From the NCBI GenBank assembly GCA_016946835.1, contig JACVTC010000039.1, positions 731,501 through 795,500 of the forward strand: a stretch of DNA of 64,000 bases, written 5' to 3'. Below the pieces are notes generated by a model. That model made no database searches, was not told the origin of the DNA, and saw only the letters and a program-made list of their open reading frames with translations. Shown in pieces: positions 13,271-25,475 of this stretch. A program made the translations under genes and the position numbers. The first letter of the stretch is position 1. Every line of letters starts with the position of its first letter. This DNA is from Neocallimastix lanati (nom. inval.) (lineage: Eukaryota; Neocallimastigomycota; Neocallimastigomycetes; Neocallimastigales; Neocallimastigaceae).

Positions 13271-13951
13271 ATACTAATAATAATCATCATCAAAATTTAA
13301 ATATATATTATTACTTATTTTTAATTCTTATAATAAGAATTAAAATGATAACTATTATTAATATATATTACTACATCTTTTATAAAGTAAACAATTGTAC
13401 ATTGCCTCAAAAAGTTTCTATATAATTAATTAAATTTCTTTAATTGTGGATAAATTAGAATCGGTCATTTCGTACATTCTATTATTCTAATCTTTAAAAA
13501 ATCATTATAAAAATCACCTTTTTATTATATTATACTTTTTTTATTTTATTAGTTATTATTATTAATGATAAATTAAAAGATCGATCTTTATTTTTTAAAT
13601 AAATATAAAGTTTGGATTCCTAAGAATTCTCTTTGAATTCTTTCGTTACTTTATAATAATTAGAAATTATATAACCCTAATAAATAAGTAATAAAAAAAA
13701 ATAGAATTATTGTATTTAGGTTATATATCATTTTTATACGTTATTTTAAATTGTATACATTAATTTAATAATATTTTAAGATTACACAACAAATAATGTA
13801 TATACTATTTAATAATTAGAAAATTCAAATGTTATTAATACAAATTTGTATCACATTCTGTAAATAATAAAAAAAAGAAATAGAAAATGAATAATAAAAT
13901 TAATAATAATGAATAATAATAAGTAATTATGAATAATAGTTATTATAACTA

Positions 13952-14016
13952 TTATTACTATTATAACTATTATTCATTATTATTATAATAATGAATAATA
14001 GTTATAATAGTAATAA
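13952..14016. repeat. 65-bp near-perfect palindrome
   Basis: The arms TTATTACTATTATAACTATT and AATAGTTATAATAGTAATAA mirror each other across a CATTATTATTATAATAATG centre with only a central mismatch. The DNA can extrude as a cruciform. It is more ordered than flanking simple repeats. Confidence 0.8.
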
Positions 14017-14025
14017 TAAATAATA

Positions 14026-14056
<31 letters not shown>

Positions 14057-14605
14057 TTAATATTTATATATTTTTTTATTAAAAAAGAAAAAGAAAAAAG
14101 GTAGAAGAGAAAAATTAAACTAAAAAAAAATTAATACATCAATTTTAAAGAAATAAAAAATATTATAAAAAATAAATATATATATATATTAATATATATA
14201 AATAGAACATTTAAAAGAAAATATATAAATATATATATATATATTTTTTAAAAAACGTTAGTGACATCTATTTTTATTTTATATCTATTGATATATTTTT
14301 ATCTACTATGCATATTCACTATTTGATACACATTACCTCAATATAATAATAAAACCAATAATTATTTTTAATTATTTTTATTTCTACTCCTTTTTAATTA
14401 TTTCAAATTATACCATATTATATAGTATAAACTTTATAGAATAATTCAACTACAAAAAAAAAATATAAAAAAAATATAAAAAAAAATCATTTAAATTAAA
14501 ATAATAATAATAGTAATATTTATTCCATATTGTTTGAAAAAATATAATAATAATAATAATAATAATAATAAATTATATAAATATAAATTCCAAATTTTAT
14601 TAATT

Positions 14606-14658
14606 AAAACATATATATATATGTTTTAATATCATTTATATATATAAATGATATTAAA
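14606..14658. repeat. Two adjacent perfect palindromes
   Basis: A 22-nt palindrome (AAAAC, AT core, GTTTT; 14606-14627) overlaps a 34-nt one (14625-14658) centred on an AT core between ATCATTT and AAATGAT. Both are exact. Confidence 0.85.
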
Positions 14659-15259
14659 GTAATTCAATAATTATAATTAATATTAGTATAAAAATAATTT
14701 TTTTTTTATAATTAAAATTTAACTATTGCCAATGATTAATATTAATTTTTTTATTATTTTTATTAATAAACAGATTTAATAAGTTTCAATTTTTTATACT
14801 TTTTATATGAATAACTCTTTATTTTAACAAACTTTCAAATTTTTTTTCTTCGAATTATAACAATTTTTTATATTAACTATTAGAGGAAATACTTTTATAT
14901 TTATTTATGCTTAAATAAGCTGATATATTTTTCATTATGGGCTTTGTTTTCATATTTCAATTTCTTATTTTAGCAAAATTCGATTCTTTTTTTTTTTTTT
15001 TTTTATTTTTATTATTTTTAAACTCTCTCTTGATTTGTTTTTTTTTTTTTTTTACAAAAAAAAAAAAAAATATGAATAAATTAAAGTTTATAATTAATAT
15101 TTCTATTATTATTTATTATTTTAAACAAATTATTAATATTATTATATATTTAATAATAATATATAATATATATATTATTGTTTATATTTATATTTAATAA
15201 TATATGCTTTGTTTTATTGTTTACTATTTGTATTCCATTATTTATTATTTGGTATTCCA

Positions 15260-15795
15260 TTATTTTATTTATTATTAATTATTTATAATTTATTATTTAT
15301 TATTTATTATTTATTATTTATTATTTATTATTTATTATTTATTATTTATTATTTATTATTTATTATTTATTATTTATTATTTATTATTTATTATTCAATT
15401 ATTTATTATTTATTATTTATTATTTATTATTATTTATTATTTATTATTTGGTATTCCATTATTTTATTTATTATTTATTATTTATTAATCATTAATTATT
15501 ATTTATTACTTATTATTTATTATTTATTATTTATTAATTATTAATTATTATTTATTATTTATTATTTATTATTTATTATTTATTATTTATTATTTATTAT
15601 TTATTATTCAATTATTTATTATTTATTATTTATTATTTATTATTATTTATTATTTATTATTTGGTATTCCATTATTTTATTTATTATTTATTATTTATTA
15701 ATCATTAATTATTATTTATTACTTATTATTTATTATTTATTGCTTATTTATTTATTATTTATTATTTATTGCTTATTTATTTATTATTTAAAGTT
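15260..15795. repeat. TTATTTA satellite with 213-bp higher-order unit
   Basis: The heptamer TTATTTA fills the region. A complex island beginning TTGGTATTCCATTATTTTAT recurs at 15448 and 15661, with an earlier variant near 15250. This gives a higher-order period of about 213 bp. The long open frame across it is repeat-derived. Confidence 0.85.
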
Positions 15796-16262
15796 ATTTA
15801 TTATAATAATAGTTATAATAATTATTTATATATATATTTTTTAATTATTAAAAATTTAATTAATTTACATATTAATTATTTATTTATCTATTATTTATTT
15901 ATTTTAAAAACAAATAATTCTATCTTAGGAAGTAACAAGAAAAAAAAAATTTAATCCTTTATTTCACTTTATTTCATTTGTATCCATTATATTTAATGTA
16001 AATTTAAAATTATTTAAAATATAATAATAAAAATAGATTTAAATAAAGATAAATGAAAGTAAATTAAAAAAAAAAAAATTCAATTATTTGTTTGAAAGTT
16101 AAGTTTTATTATATTTAATAATGGAAAAGATTTGTTTTTTATTTTTTATTTTGATTTTTTTTAAATCTTGATTCAAGTTTTTATTTACATTTCTTAATAT
16201 TTTATAATAGATACCATTAGATATTCTCTGATAATAAATTTAAAATCATTAACGATGCTTCT

Positions 16263-16303
<41 letters not shown>

Positions 16304-16522
16304 TTTTTTTTTGTAATACTTTTGAAAAAGGTATTGTATTAAATTATTATTATTCTACTATTATTCTACTATTCTTAATTAAAAGAAATAATTTTAGTGT
16401 TAATTGTACTTAATAAATTTTTTTTTTTTTAATTGTACTTTATTTTTATTTAAACAAAATGAATATATTAAAATGTGACTTTAATAATTATTAAATATTA
16501 AATAATAATTGTTAAGTAATAA

Positions 16523-16776
16523 ATAATAATTATAATAAAAGTAATAATTATATTAATAAACATATAAACATATAAATAAATAAAAATAAGTTTAAAAAAA
16601 AATTTTTATTAATAAATAAATAATAGAAAAATAATAATAAATTAGTAAAGTAAAATTCCTATATAATTATTTATTTATTATTTATGTATTTATTTACTAT
16701 TTTTTTAAACTTATTTTTATTTATTTATATGTTTATATGTTTATTAATATAATTATACTTTTATTATAATTATTAT
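16523..16776. repeat. ~77-bp inverted repeat (fold-back element)
   Basis: The left arm (about 16523-16600) and right arm (about 16700-16776) are reverse complements apart from a one-base indel near GTAATAATTATATT. They include the distinctive block AACATATAAACATATAAATA. A loop of about 100 bp separates them. No transposase or clear target duplication is visible. Confidence 0.8.
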
Positions 16777-17310
16777 ACTTCTTGTTATATTAATTATTAT
16801 GTACTGAAGTTTATATTATAATATTGTAATATTATTAATTGTTATGTACTGTTATAATTTAATTTTTTACAATTAAAAATATATAAATTGGTACAAAAAT
16901 ATTATTAATGAATATAATTATTATTATTAATTATTTTTTTTTAGAATTAGGGTATTAAATTTTTATTATTTTTTTTAATAAATTATATTTGTAGTGTAGA
17001 AATATGACCCTTTTTTATTTTATTTTATTTTTTTTTTAATAAAGCATAAATCATCATTATTATAAACTGAATTTTCTTTTATGTGGGAAATTGAAATTTT
17101 ATATATTTACATTATTATATAATTATAAAAAAAAAAAAAAAAAGAATAAAAGAAAAAACGAAAATATAAGAAAACTAAAAAATTTTAAAATATTATATAC
17201 AATATATATATTTATTTTTAAAAAGGATTTATCCACATTTTTTTAAAAAAAAATATACATCTACATAAACATATACATATATATACATATATATACATGT
17301 ATGTATATAT

Positions 17311-17345
17311 AAAATTTTTCATTAATATTATTAATGAAAAATTTT
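17311..17345. repeat. 16-bp stem inverted repeat
   Basis: AAAATTTTTCATTAAT and ATTAATGAAAAATTTT are exact reverse complements separated by ATT. Confidence 0.85.
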
Positions 17346-18097
17346 ATTATTATTTGTTACTTTAAAAATTTCCAAATAGTTGTTTTATTATTGTTATTTT
17401 TATCATCAATAATTATTATATCATGATCGGTCATATTTATCATTAAAATTTTATTAATACTTGAAAAAAAAATTTTTTTTTATTATTTATTATTATTTGT
17501 TATATTAATATATAACAAATAAATTTTTAATCCAAGAATAGTTAGATAGTCAGAGACATATGAAATAATCCTAGAATTAAAATATTTAATAAAACGATAA
17601 ACAATACATCAATTAAAATAAATAAATTTATTATTAGTATAAATGCATAAATAATTAAAATGAATATAAATAAATAAATAAATAAATAAAACTAAACTCC
17701 TAAATTTTTTAATAAAAAACATATCAACAACAAAGAAAAAAATTATAAATTAAAAGTTAATATTTCTTTATATGATAATATTTTTAGTATAAAACGGTTA
17801 ATGTTTGTTTATGATAAAAATATATTATTTTTATTTTACCATTCCTTATAATAAAATTATGACAATAATAATTAAAAAATTTTTTTCTTTTCATTTTAAT
17901 GATATTTTCAATTATTAATTTAACCGTTAATAATTTAATATAGGAATAAATTTTATTTTTATATTTTAAATTAAATATTACTTTTTTATTATCTATCTAA
18001 TTATATGTATTATATATTTTTGGTTTATTTAAATTTTAAATATCATAATATCATTATCATCTTTTTTTTTTTTTTTTTTTTTTTTTTATTCTATTAT

Positions 18098-18572
18098 ATG
18101 TTTTGAGTAATAATTTAAAATAAATATATTATTTTAATTTTTTAGATTAATGTAAATAGTATCATAGTTGGTATATTAATAGCTTATTAAACATTATTGA
18201 CATGCCGTTAGATAAAATAATTATAATATAATAATAGTAATAAAAAAATGATTTATTTTTATGATATGATAATATAGAATTTTTTTAAAAAAAAATAAAA
18301 ATTATTTTCTACTGAATTATAAATATTTATAATATTATCAAAGAATAAATGTATATAATTTTTTTTTTTAAATAAAAAAAAAATTAGTTAATCGTTCAAA
18401 TTTAACACAGTTAAAAGTACTTATTATAAATTTATAATGATAATAATGCGAAACACCTAATTTAATATATATATATATATATATTTTTTTTTTTTTGGAA
18501 AAATATTTTTATTTTATGTTTTGAGTAATAATTTAAAATAAATATATTACTTTTAATTTTTTAGAATAATGT
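18098..18572 (+). repeat. ~56-bp direct repeat, 418 bp apart
   Basis: The block ATGTTTTGAGTAATAATTTA plus the following ~36 bases occurs at 18098-18153 and again at 18516-18572 with few changes. It lies just downstream of the first esterase and may mark older local duplication. Confidence 0.75.
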
Positions 18573-18649
18573 ATATAATAACTTAGTTTATCTAAATTTA
18601 TTAATTATATTTACTAAATATATAAATAAAAAAAAAAAAAAATAAATAA

Positions 18650-21253
18650 TTCTATCAACTGAATAATTATGAAAATGGTATAAAATTAATTAAATATACG
18701 AAAATGATCTTAATAAAATTTATTTAAAATAAATAGTTTTTTTTTATATCATCAATTTTTTAATATTTTTATAATTAATATAATTAAATGATAATGATTC
18801 TTCTTAATTCAAAGCACCAAAGACAGCTGAAATAAAGTTGTAGTAACCAGCTGAAACCGCTACACCATCATGATCAGCTCCTGGAATTTCAAACCAAATA
18901 TGTTCTTGATTATTTCTACTTAAAATTTCATGATAACTTTTTGGGAATTGTCCAACAACGGAATCATGCGTACCACATGAAACAAGAGTAACAAATGGTG
19001 GAATTTCTGCACGGAAACTATCTTCCGTAAATAATCCTTTATGATATCCTGAGAAATCGGTTCCTGGAGTAACACCTGGAGCTGGAGAGAAGGCTCCAAC
19101 ATATCCAAATAAATCAGGTCTCTTATAACCAATGTAGAGACTGTTACGACCACCCATCGAGAATCCACAAATAGCTGTATTTTCTCTTCCTGTAAGAATA
19201 GAATAGTTCGCTTCCATATATGGCATAATGCTTCCAACTAAATCATTAATAAAGTTATCATAGCCATCAAAGAATTCTTGATTGAAAGCAGGTGTGACTT
19301 CTTTTCCTCCTTCTGGAGCATATTCATTTGGAAGAACGATAATCATTTCTTTAGCTTTACCTTCTTTAGCTAAATTAGTTGGAATAGTAATACTACCCAT
19401 GGTAGCATCTAACATAGAATCTTCATTTCCCATAATACCATGTAATAAATATAAAACAGGATATTTCTTAGATTCATCATAATTTGTCGGAAGAATAATG
19501 TTTAATGGACGATCACTATTAGTTGTTTTTGAAGGATAATAAACTTTTTTTGGAGTTGGATATTCAACACCGGATTGTTTAGTAATAGCTTCAGGTGGAC
19601 AAGTATTAACTACCTTAAGTTTACTCATATAATCAGAAGTAATTGTTGGAGCAGTAGTAATTACAGTTGTATTAGTAGTTGTATTAGTAGTTGTATCAGC
19701 AGCAGTCGTATCAACGGTAGTATTATTTTGAGGCTGTTGTTCTAAAATATTTTCTGGAATAATAACGGTAGCACTATCAGTGGTTTGAGTCATACCACAC
19801 CAATTATTATTTTCAACCCCCCATTCACCATCTTTATCTACGTAGATGACTTCGTTAGTTTCTTTACAACATGGGTAATTTAATTTTGTTGAAAAACATT
19901 CATCAGCAGCTGAAACTTTAACAGTCAAAACAACGGAAGTAACTAAAGATAAAATATTAAAAACTTTCATTTTAATTTTTATATATATATATTATTTAAA
20001 TAGATTAATACTCTGAAATATTAAATTTATTTATTAATGATTTGAATGAAAAAAAAAAAAAAAAAAAAAATTATCAAAATTTCTATTTATATACAAAATT
20101 AAAAATGGATAGAATACGAATTTAATTTTAAATTTTAATTAAAAAAAAAAAAAAACCCATAAAAATAAAAATAAAGATAATATAAAACCAAAATGAAATG
20201 TTTTAATAAATTATTTTTTTGAAGATTTTAATTTGTTAAAAAAAAAATAAAAAAAAAAAAGGCGTTGATTTTCCTATTAAAATATTACTATTTAATTTTA
20301 TTAATAATTGAAGTTAATGAGAAGAAAACAATAGATATTCAAAAAAATATTTAATTTATTTATTATAAAATAAAGTTTATCCCATGAAACATATTTTTAT
20401 TTTTATTTATTATTATTATTATTATAAAGATAAAAATTTTAATATATAAATATATATAAATATATATATTAATTTCATTTATATTTTGGTATTTTATTAA
20501 GTGTTAGTATGAAATATTACTAGTTATAAGCTATTAAATATAAAAACAATATATTTAAAATAAATAGAGGTATAGCATTATCTGTAGGATTGGTTTATTA
20601 ATTAATTATAAACAAATCAAACCTTTTTTTTTGGATAGAAATCAATTTTATGAAAAACTAGATATTTAAATATAATATAGACATAAATGAAAAAAAAAAA
20701 AAAAAGAAAAAGATAATAGTTTTGAATGATTATACCGAAAAATAATTCATAATTTAAAATAATATTAGTAATTATACACATAAAGTATGTTACTAATATA
20801 ATATTAGATCAGTATTTCAATAATTTTATTTTTATACTAAAATAATAACAATAATAACAATAATAATGAATAGTAATAATAATGAATAAATAATGAATAA
20901 TAATTTTTAATAATAATAATAATAATAAAAATTAATTCCATATATAAAACGGCAATATTTATAGATAAAAAATACATAATTTTTTTTAAACATGCGGTTA
21001 AAATAAACGTAACAAAATAAAAAAAAAAATAAAAAAATTAATTATATCAAATACTAAATATTAACCGTTAATTATTAACTAAAATTTAGAAAAAAAAATA
21101 TTCATCAAAGATAATAAATAATAAATATGAATAAATAGAGTAATAATATATAACAATTTTCATATATATATATATATATTTATATTTTCTATATATTTAA
21201 AATTTAGATTCTATGACATGATTAATTTTATTTATTTATTTATTTATTTATTA

Positions 21254-21284
<31 letters not shown>

Positions 21285-21486
21285 TAGAACTTTGAATTTA
21301 TTTTATAATTACTATTTTACTATTTTAAAGTTTCAATTATTGAAATTCATGTGCTTTTATATATATATATATATTTACGTATTAATAGTCATGATAAACA
21401 CTTTACCTTTATTCTAATGATAAATAAATTTAATATAAATATATATTATATTTAGTTTTCTTCTATATGTAAATTGTATTGAAAAA
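18650..21486 (-). repeat. Segmental duplication unit A, carrying esterase copy 1
   Basis: About 2.8 kb is repeated almost base for base at 21855-24690. It covers ~150 bp after the stop codon, the whole esterase gene and ~1.5 kb upstream. Small indels in simple repeats are the main differences. The duplicated upstream part therefore includes the likely promoter. Confidence 0.9.
18804..19970 (-). CDS. Dockerin-bearing CE1 esterase, copy 1 (388 aa)
   Basis: This is a secreted esterase, probably removing ferulic acid or other acyl groups from xylan. Residues 1-22 are a signal peptide ending near SAA-DE. Residues 25-60 are a fungal dockerin (CBM10-like) with C25, C34, C35 and C58 and the [11 protein letters not shown] core. 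Such dockerins tether enzymes to the extracellular cellulosome scaffold of anaerobic fungi. A Thr/Asn linker (about 83-108) holds two TTTN units. The alpha/beta-hydrolase domain (about 138-388) resembles CE1/esterase-D enzymes. Its triad is Ser271 in GFSMGG, Asp336 in GTHDS and His367 in GADHDG, with the oxyanion motif LLHGIMG near 175-181. The gene has a single exon with start context AAAATG. Ferulate versus acetyl specificity cannot be read from sequence. Confidence 0.92.
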   Translation of the reverse strand: MKVFNILSLVTSVVLTVKVSAADECFSTKLNYPCCKETNEVIYVDKDGEWGVENNNWCGMTQTTDSATVIIPENILEQQPQNNTTVDTTAADTTTNTTTNTTVITTAPTITSDYMSKLKVVNTCPPEAITKQSGVEYPTPKKVYYPSKTTNSDRPLNIILPTNYDESKKYPVLYLLHGIMGNEDSMLDATMGSITIPTNLAKEGKAKEMIIVLPNEYAPEGGKEVTPAFNQEFFDGYDNFINDLVGSIMPYMEANYSILTGRENTAICGFSMGGRNSLYIGYKRPDLFGYVGAFSPAPGVTPGTDFSGYHKGLFTEDSFRAEIPPFVTLVSCGTHDSVVGQFPKSYHEILSRNNQEHIWFEIPGADHDGVAVSAGYYNFISAVFGALN

Positions 21487-22012
21487 TATAAAAAAAAAAT
21501 TATTACTTTAATTATAACTTAATCAATATAATTGAAATATATAATAATAAAATAAAATATCAAATAATTGTAATAAAATAAGAAGATTAAAAAAATTAAA
21601 ATAAGATATTTTAAATATTTTTATAATAATAAAAAACACTTTTAATTATATTATTTATATATATACGTATATATTGTTTAAGAAATTTTTATTTTTTAAT
21701 TGTCGATTAATAATTTTAATATAAATTATATTATATTACTTTATATATAGAGTTAATAAATATTATACAAAGAAATATTATTTTAATAATCAAACTTATA
21801 AAATCTAATAGAATAATCTAATTAAATATTTTTTTTTATTTTTGAAATAAATTAGTAATTCTATCATCAAAATAATTATGAAAATGGTATAAAATTAATT
21901 AAATATACGAAAATGATTTTTAAAAAATTAATTTAAAATAAATAGATTATTTTTATATCATCAATTTTTTAATATTTTTATAATTAATATAATTAAATGA
22001 TAATGATTCTTC
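19971..22012. other. 5' flank of esterase copy 1 and spacer to copy 2
   Basis: The first ~1.5 kb (19971-21486) is the upstream region shared with copy 2, with AT runs and no coding sequence. A spacer of about 370 bp follows. Part of it (21640-22012) is shared in inverted orientation with the 3' flank of copy 3. Confidence 0.75.
21640..22012 (-). repeat. 3' flank shared with inverted copy 3
   Basis: Read on the minus strand this matches 26631-27010 read on the plus strand, with scattered differences. Copies 2 and 3 thus form an inverted pair that includes at least 370 bp beyond the stop codon. Confidence 0.75.
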
Positions 22013-24690
22013 TTAATTCAAAGCACCAAAGACAGCCGAAATAAAGTTGTAGTAACCAGCTGAAACCGCTACACCATCATGATCAGCTCCTGGAATTTCA
22101 AACCAAATATGTTCTTGATTATTTCTACTTAAAATTTCATGATAACTTTTTGGGAATTGTCCAACAACGGAATCATGCGTACCACATGAAACAAGAGTAA
22201 CAAATGGTGGAATTTCTGCACGGAAACTGTCTTCCGTAAATAATCCTTTATGATATCCTGAGAAATCGGTTCCTGGAGTAACACCTGGAGCTGGAGAGAA
22301 GGCTCCAACATATCCAAATAAATCAGGTCTCTTATAACCAATGTAGAGACTGTTACGACCACCCATCGAGAATCCACAAATAGCTGTATTTTCTCTTCCT
22401 GTAAGAATAGAATAGTTCGCTTCCATATATGGCATAATACTTCCAACTAAATCATTAATAAAGTTATCATAGCCATCAAAGAATTCTTGATTGAAGGCAG
22501 GTGTGACTTCTTTTCCTCCTTCTGGAGCATATTCATTTGGAAGAACGATAATCATTTCTTTAGCTTTACCTTCATTAGCTAAATTGGTTGGAATAGTAAT
22601 ACTACCCATGGTAGCATCTAACATAGAATCTTCATTTCCCATAATACCATGTAATAAATATAAAACAGGATATTTCTTAGATTCATCATAATTTGTCGGA
22701 AGAATAATGTTTAATGGACGATCACTATTAGTAGTTTTTGAAGGATAATAAACTTTTTTCGGAGTTGGATATTCAACACCGGATTGTTTAGCAATAGCTT
22801 CAGGTGGACAAGTATTAACTACCTTAAGTTTACTCATATAATCAGAAGTAATTGTTGGAGCAGTAGTAATTACAGTTGTATTAGTAGTTGTATTAGTAGT
22901 TGTATTAGTAGTTGTATCAGCAGCAGTCGTATCAACGGTAGTATTATTTTGAGGCTGTTGTTCTAAAATATTTTCTGGAATAATAATGGTAGCATTCTCA
23001 TTGGTTTGAGTCATACCACACCAATTATTATTTTCAACCCCCCATTCACCATCTTTATCTACGTAGACGACTTCCTTAGTTTCTTTACAACATGGGTAAT
23101 TTAATTTTGTTGAAAAACATTCATCAGCAGCTGAAGCTTTAACAGTCAAAACAACGGAAGTAACTAAAGATAAAATATTAAAAACTTTCATTTTAATTTT
23201 TATATATATATATTATTTAAATAGATTAATACTCTGAAATATTAAATTTATTTATTAATGATTTGAATGAAAAAAAAAAAAAAAAAAAAAATTATCAAAA
23301 TTTCCATTTATATACAAAATTAAAAATGGATAGAATACGAATTTAATTTTAAATTTTAATTAAAAAAAAAAAAAAACCCATAAAAATAAAAATAAAGATA
23401 ATATAAAACCAAAATGAAATGTTTTAATAAATTATTTTTTTGAAGATTTTAATTTGTTAAAAAAAAAATAAAAAAAAAAAAGGCGTTGATTTTCCTATTA
23501 AAATATTACTATTTAATTTAATTTTATTAATAATTGAAGTTAATGAGAAGAAAACAATAGATATTCAAAAAAATATTTAATTTATTTATTATAAAATAAA
23601 GTTTATCCCATGAAACATATTTTTATTTTTATTTATTATTATTATTATTATAAAGATAAAAATTTTAATATATAAATATATATAAATATATATATTAATT
23701 TCATTTATATTTTGGTATTTTATTAAGTGTTAGTATGAAATATTACTAGTTATAAGCTATTAAATATAAAAACAATATATTTAAAATAAATAGAGGTATA
23801 GCATTATCTGTAGGATTGGTTTATTAATTAATTATAAACAAATCAAACCTTTTTTTTGGATAAAAATCAATTTTATGAAAAACTAGATATTAAAATATAA
23901 TATAAACATAAAAAAATAAAAAAAAGGTAATAGTTTTGAATGATTATACCGAAAAATAATTCATAATTTAAAATAATATTAGTAATTATACACATAAAGT
24001 ATATTACTAATATAATAGTAGGTCAGTATTTCAATAATTTTATTTTTATACTAAAATAATAATAATGATGAATAAATAATGAATAATAATTTTTAATAAT
24101 AATAATAATAATAATAATATAATAATAAAAATTAATTTCATATATAAAACGGCAATATTTATAGATAAAAAATACATAATTTTTTTTTTAAACCTGCGGT
24201 TAAAATAAACGTAACAAAATAAAAAAAAAATAAAAAAAATTAATTATATCAAATACTAAATATTAACCGTTAATAATTAACTGAAAATTAAAAAAAAAAA
24301 AAATTCATCGAAGATAATAAATAATAAATATGAATATATAGAGTAATAGTATATAGCAATTTTCATATATATAAGTATATATATATATTTATATTTTCTA
24401 TATATTTTAAAATTTAGATACCATGACATGATTAATTTTTTTATTTATTCATAATTTTTTTTTTTTTTTTTTTTTTTTTTTTGATCTTTGAATTTATTTT
24501 ATAATTACTATTTTATTTTAAAGTATCAATTATTGAAATTCATGTGCTTTTATATATATATATATTTACATATTAATAGTCATGATAAACACTTTACTTT
24601 TATTATAATGATAAATGAATTTAATTTAAATATATATTATATTATATTATATTTAGTTCTCTTCTGTATGTAAAGTGTATTGAAAAATAA
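21855..24690 (-). repeat. Segmental duplication unit B, carrying esterase copy 2
   Basis: Partner of 18650-21486. The distance between copies is about 3.2 kb, and the 12-bp difference between gene starts and gene ends is the extra linker unit. Confidence 0.9.
22013..23191 (-). CDS. Dockerin-bearing CE1 esterase, copy 2 (392 aa)
   Basis: Same architecture as copy 1: signal peptide, one dockerin, Thr/Asn linker, CE1-type catalytic domain. The triad shifts by four to Ser275, Asp340 and His371. The linker has three TTTN units. Against copy 1 there are nine visible substitutions. All lie before or near the start of the catalytic domain, for example K-A-S for K-V-S at the signal peptide end and NENATI for TDSATV after the dockerin. 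The last ~185 residues are identical. The gene is in tandem with copy 1 and shares ~1.5 kb of upstream DNA, so the two should be expressed alike. A single exon is read. Confidence 0.92.
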   Translation of the reverse strand: MKVFNILSLVTSVVLTVKASAADECFSTKLNYPCCKETKEVVYVDKDGEWGVENNNWCGMTQTNENATIIIPENILEQQPQNNTTVDTTAADTTTNTTTNTTTNTTVITTAPTITSDYMSKLKVVNTCPPEAIAKQSGVEYPTPKKVYYPSKTTNSDRPLNIILPTNYDESKKYPVLYLLHGIMGNEDSMLDATMGSITIPTNLANEGKAKEMIIVLPNEYAPEGGKEVTPAFNQEFFDGYDNFINDLVGSIMPYMEANYSILTGRENTAICGFSMGGRNSLYIGYKRPDLFGYVGAFSPAPGVTPGTDFSGYHKGLFTEDSFRAEIPPFVTLVSCGTHDSVVGQFPKSYHEILSRNNQEHIWFEIPGADHDGVAVSAGYYNFISAVFGALN

Positions 24691-25475
24691 ATATATATAT
24701 ATAAAAAAAAAGGAATACTTTATTTTTACATAGTTCTATTAAATTAAGTTATTAATAAAGTAATACCTTTTTTTATTAATAACAATAGAATTATATAAAA
24801 ATAATCTAAAATTTTAATTGAAATAAATAAAAAATTCTACTATTAATATATATATATACATAATTATCTAAATAAAGTATAATTTTTATACATTGATAAA
24901 AATAATTTTTATACCTCATGAAAATAAATAATATAAATTACTTTTATTTATTATTATTTTTTTTTTTAATATCATTTTATCCATATACCATTCACAACTA
25001 TTATTTTATTATTATTCACATACACACATTTAATAAAAGAGATCAATACTCAAAAAATAAATTAATTTAATAATATATATAAAATTATCATATTTTTAAT
25101 AAAAAAGATTTTAGAATAAATTTTATTTTATATTAAATAAATAAACAAAAAAAAAATTTTTTTTTTAATTTAATATTCATTGTTTTGTTAAAATTTCGCT
25201 TTATATATTAATAAAATTAATAAAATAATTTTATTAAGCATTACAAAAGGAAAATCAGTACCTTTCAATTTAATACTTAATTTTTTTAAAATTAATTAAA
25301 ATATTAAATGTCTTAGCTTTTTTTTTTTTAGTAAAATTAAATTTTTTATATAAATAGAAATTTTGGTACTTTTTTTCTTTTTTATTTTTATCATTCAAAT
25401 CATTAATAAATAAATTTGAATATTTTATAGTTTTAATCTATTTAAATAATAATATATAAATATATAAAAATTAAA
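23192..25475. other. Shared head-to-head region between copies 2 and 3
   Basis: Copies 2 (-) and 3 (+) diverge from here. Bases 23192-24690 repeat the flank of copy 1. Copy 3 keeps only about 90 bp of related sequence before its ATG, after which the flanks diverge. At 24713-24775 an imperfect inverted repeat (GGAATACTTTATT / AATAAAGTAATACC) sits near the edge of unit B. No other gene is seen. Confidence 0.7.

Larger units (their letters stand above)
5464..18803. other. Gene desert of about 13.3 kb
   Basis: No convincing protein-coding gene is visible between the RhoGAP start and the first esterase. Long open frames here are Phe/Leu/Ile/Tyr/Asn-only translations of simple repeats. Contents are AT microsatellites, TTTTA, 16-bp and AAATAAT arrays, and several long inverted repeats, entered separately. 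A weak spliced micro-ORF sits near 8.3-8.6 kb. The stretches without a separate entry are unstructured AT-rich sequence with homopolymers. Confidence 0.7.

Noticed and set aside
15209-15544. 111-codon Tyr/Leu/Ile frame
   Set aside because: Translation of the TTATTTA satellite.
18920-19482. Extra frames of 105 and 66 codons, repeated in all three esterase genes
   Set aside because: Shadows in other frames of the conserved esterase domain; conserved only because the gene is duplicated.
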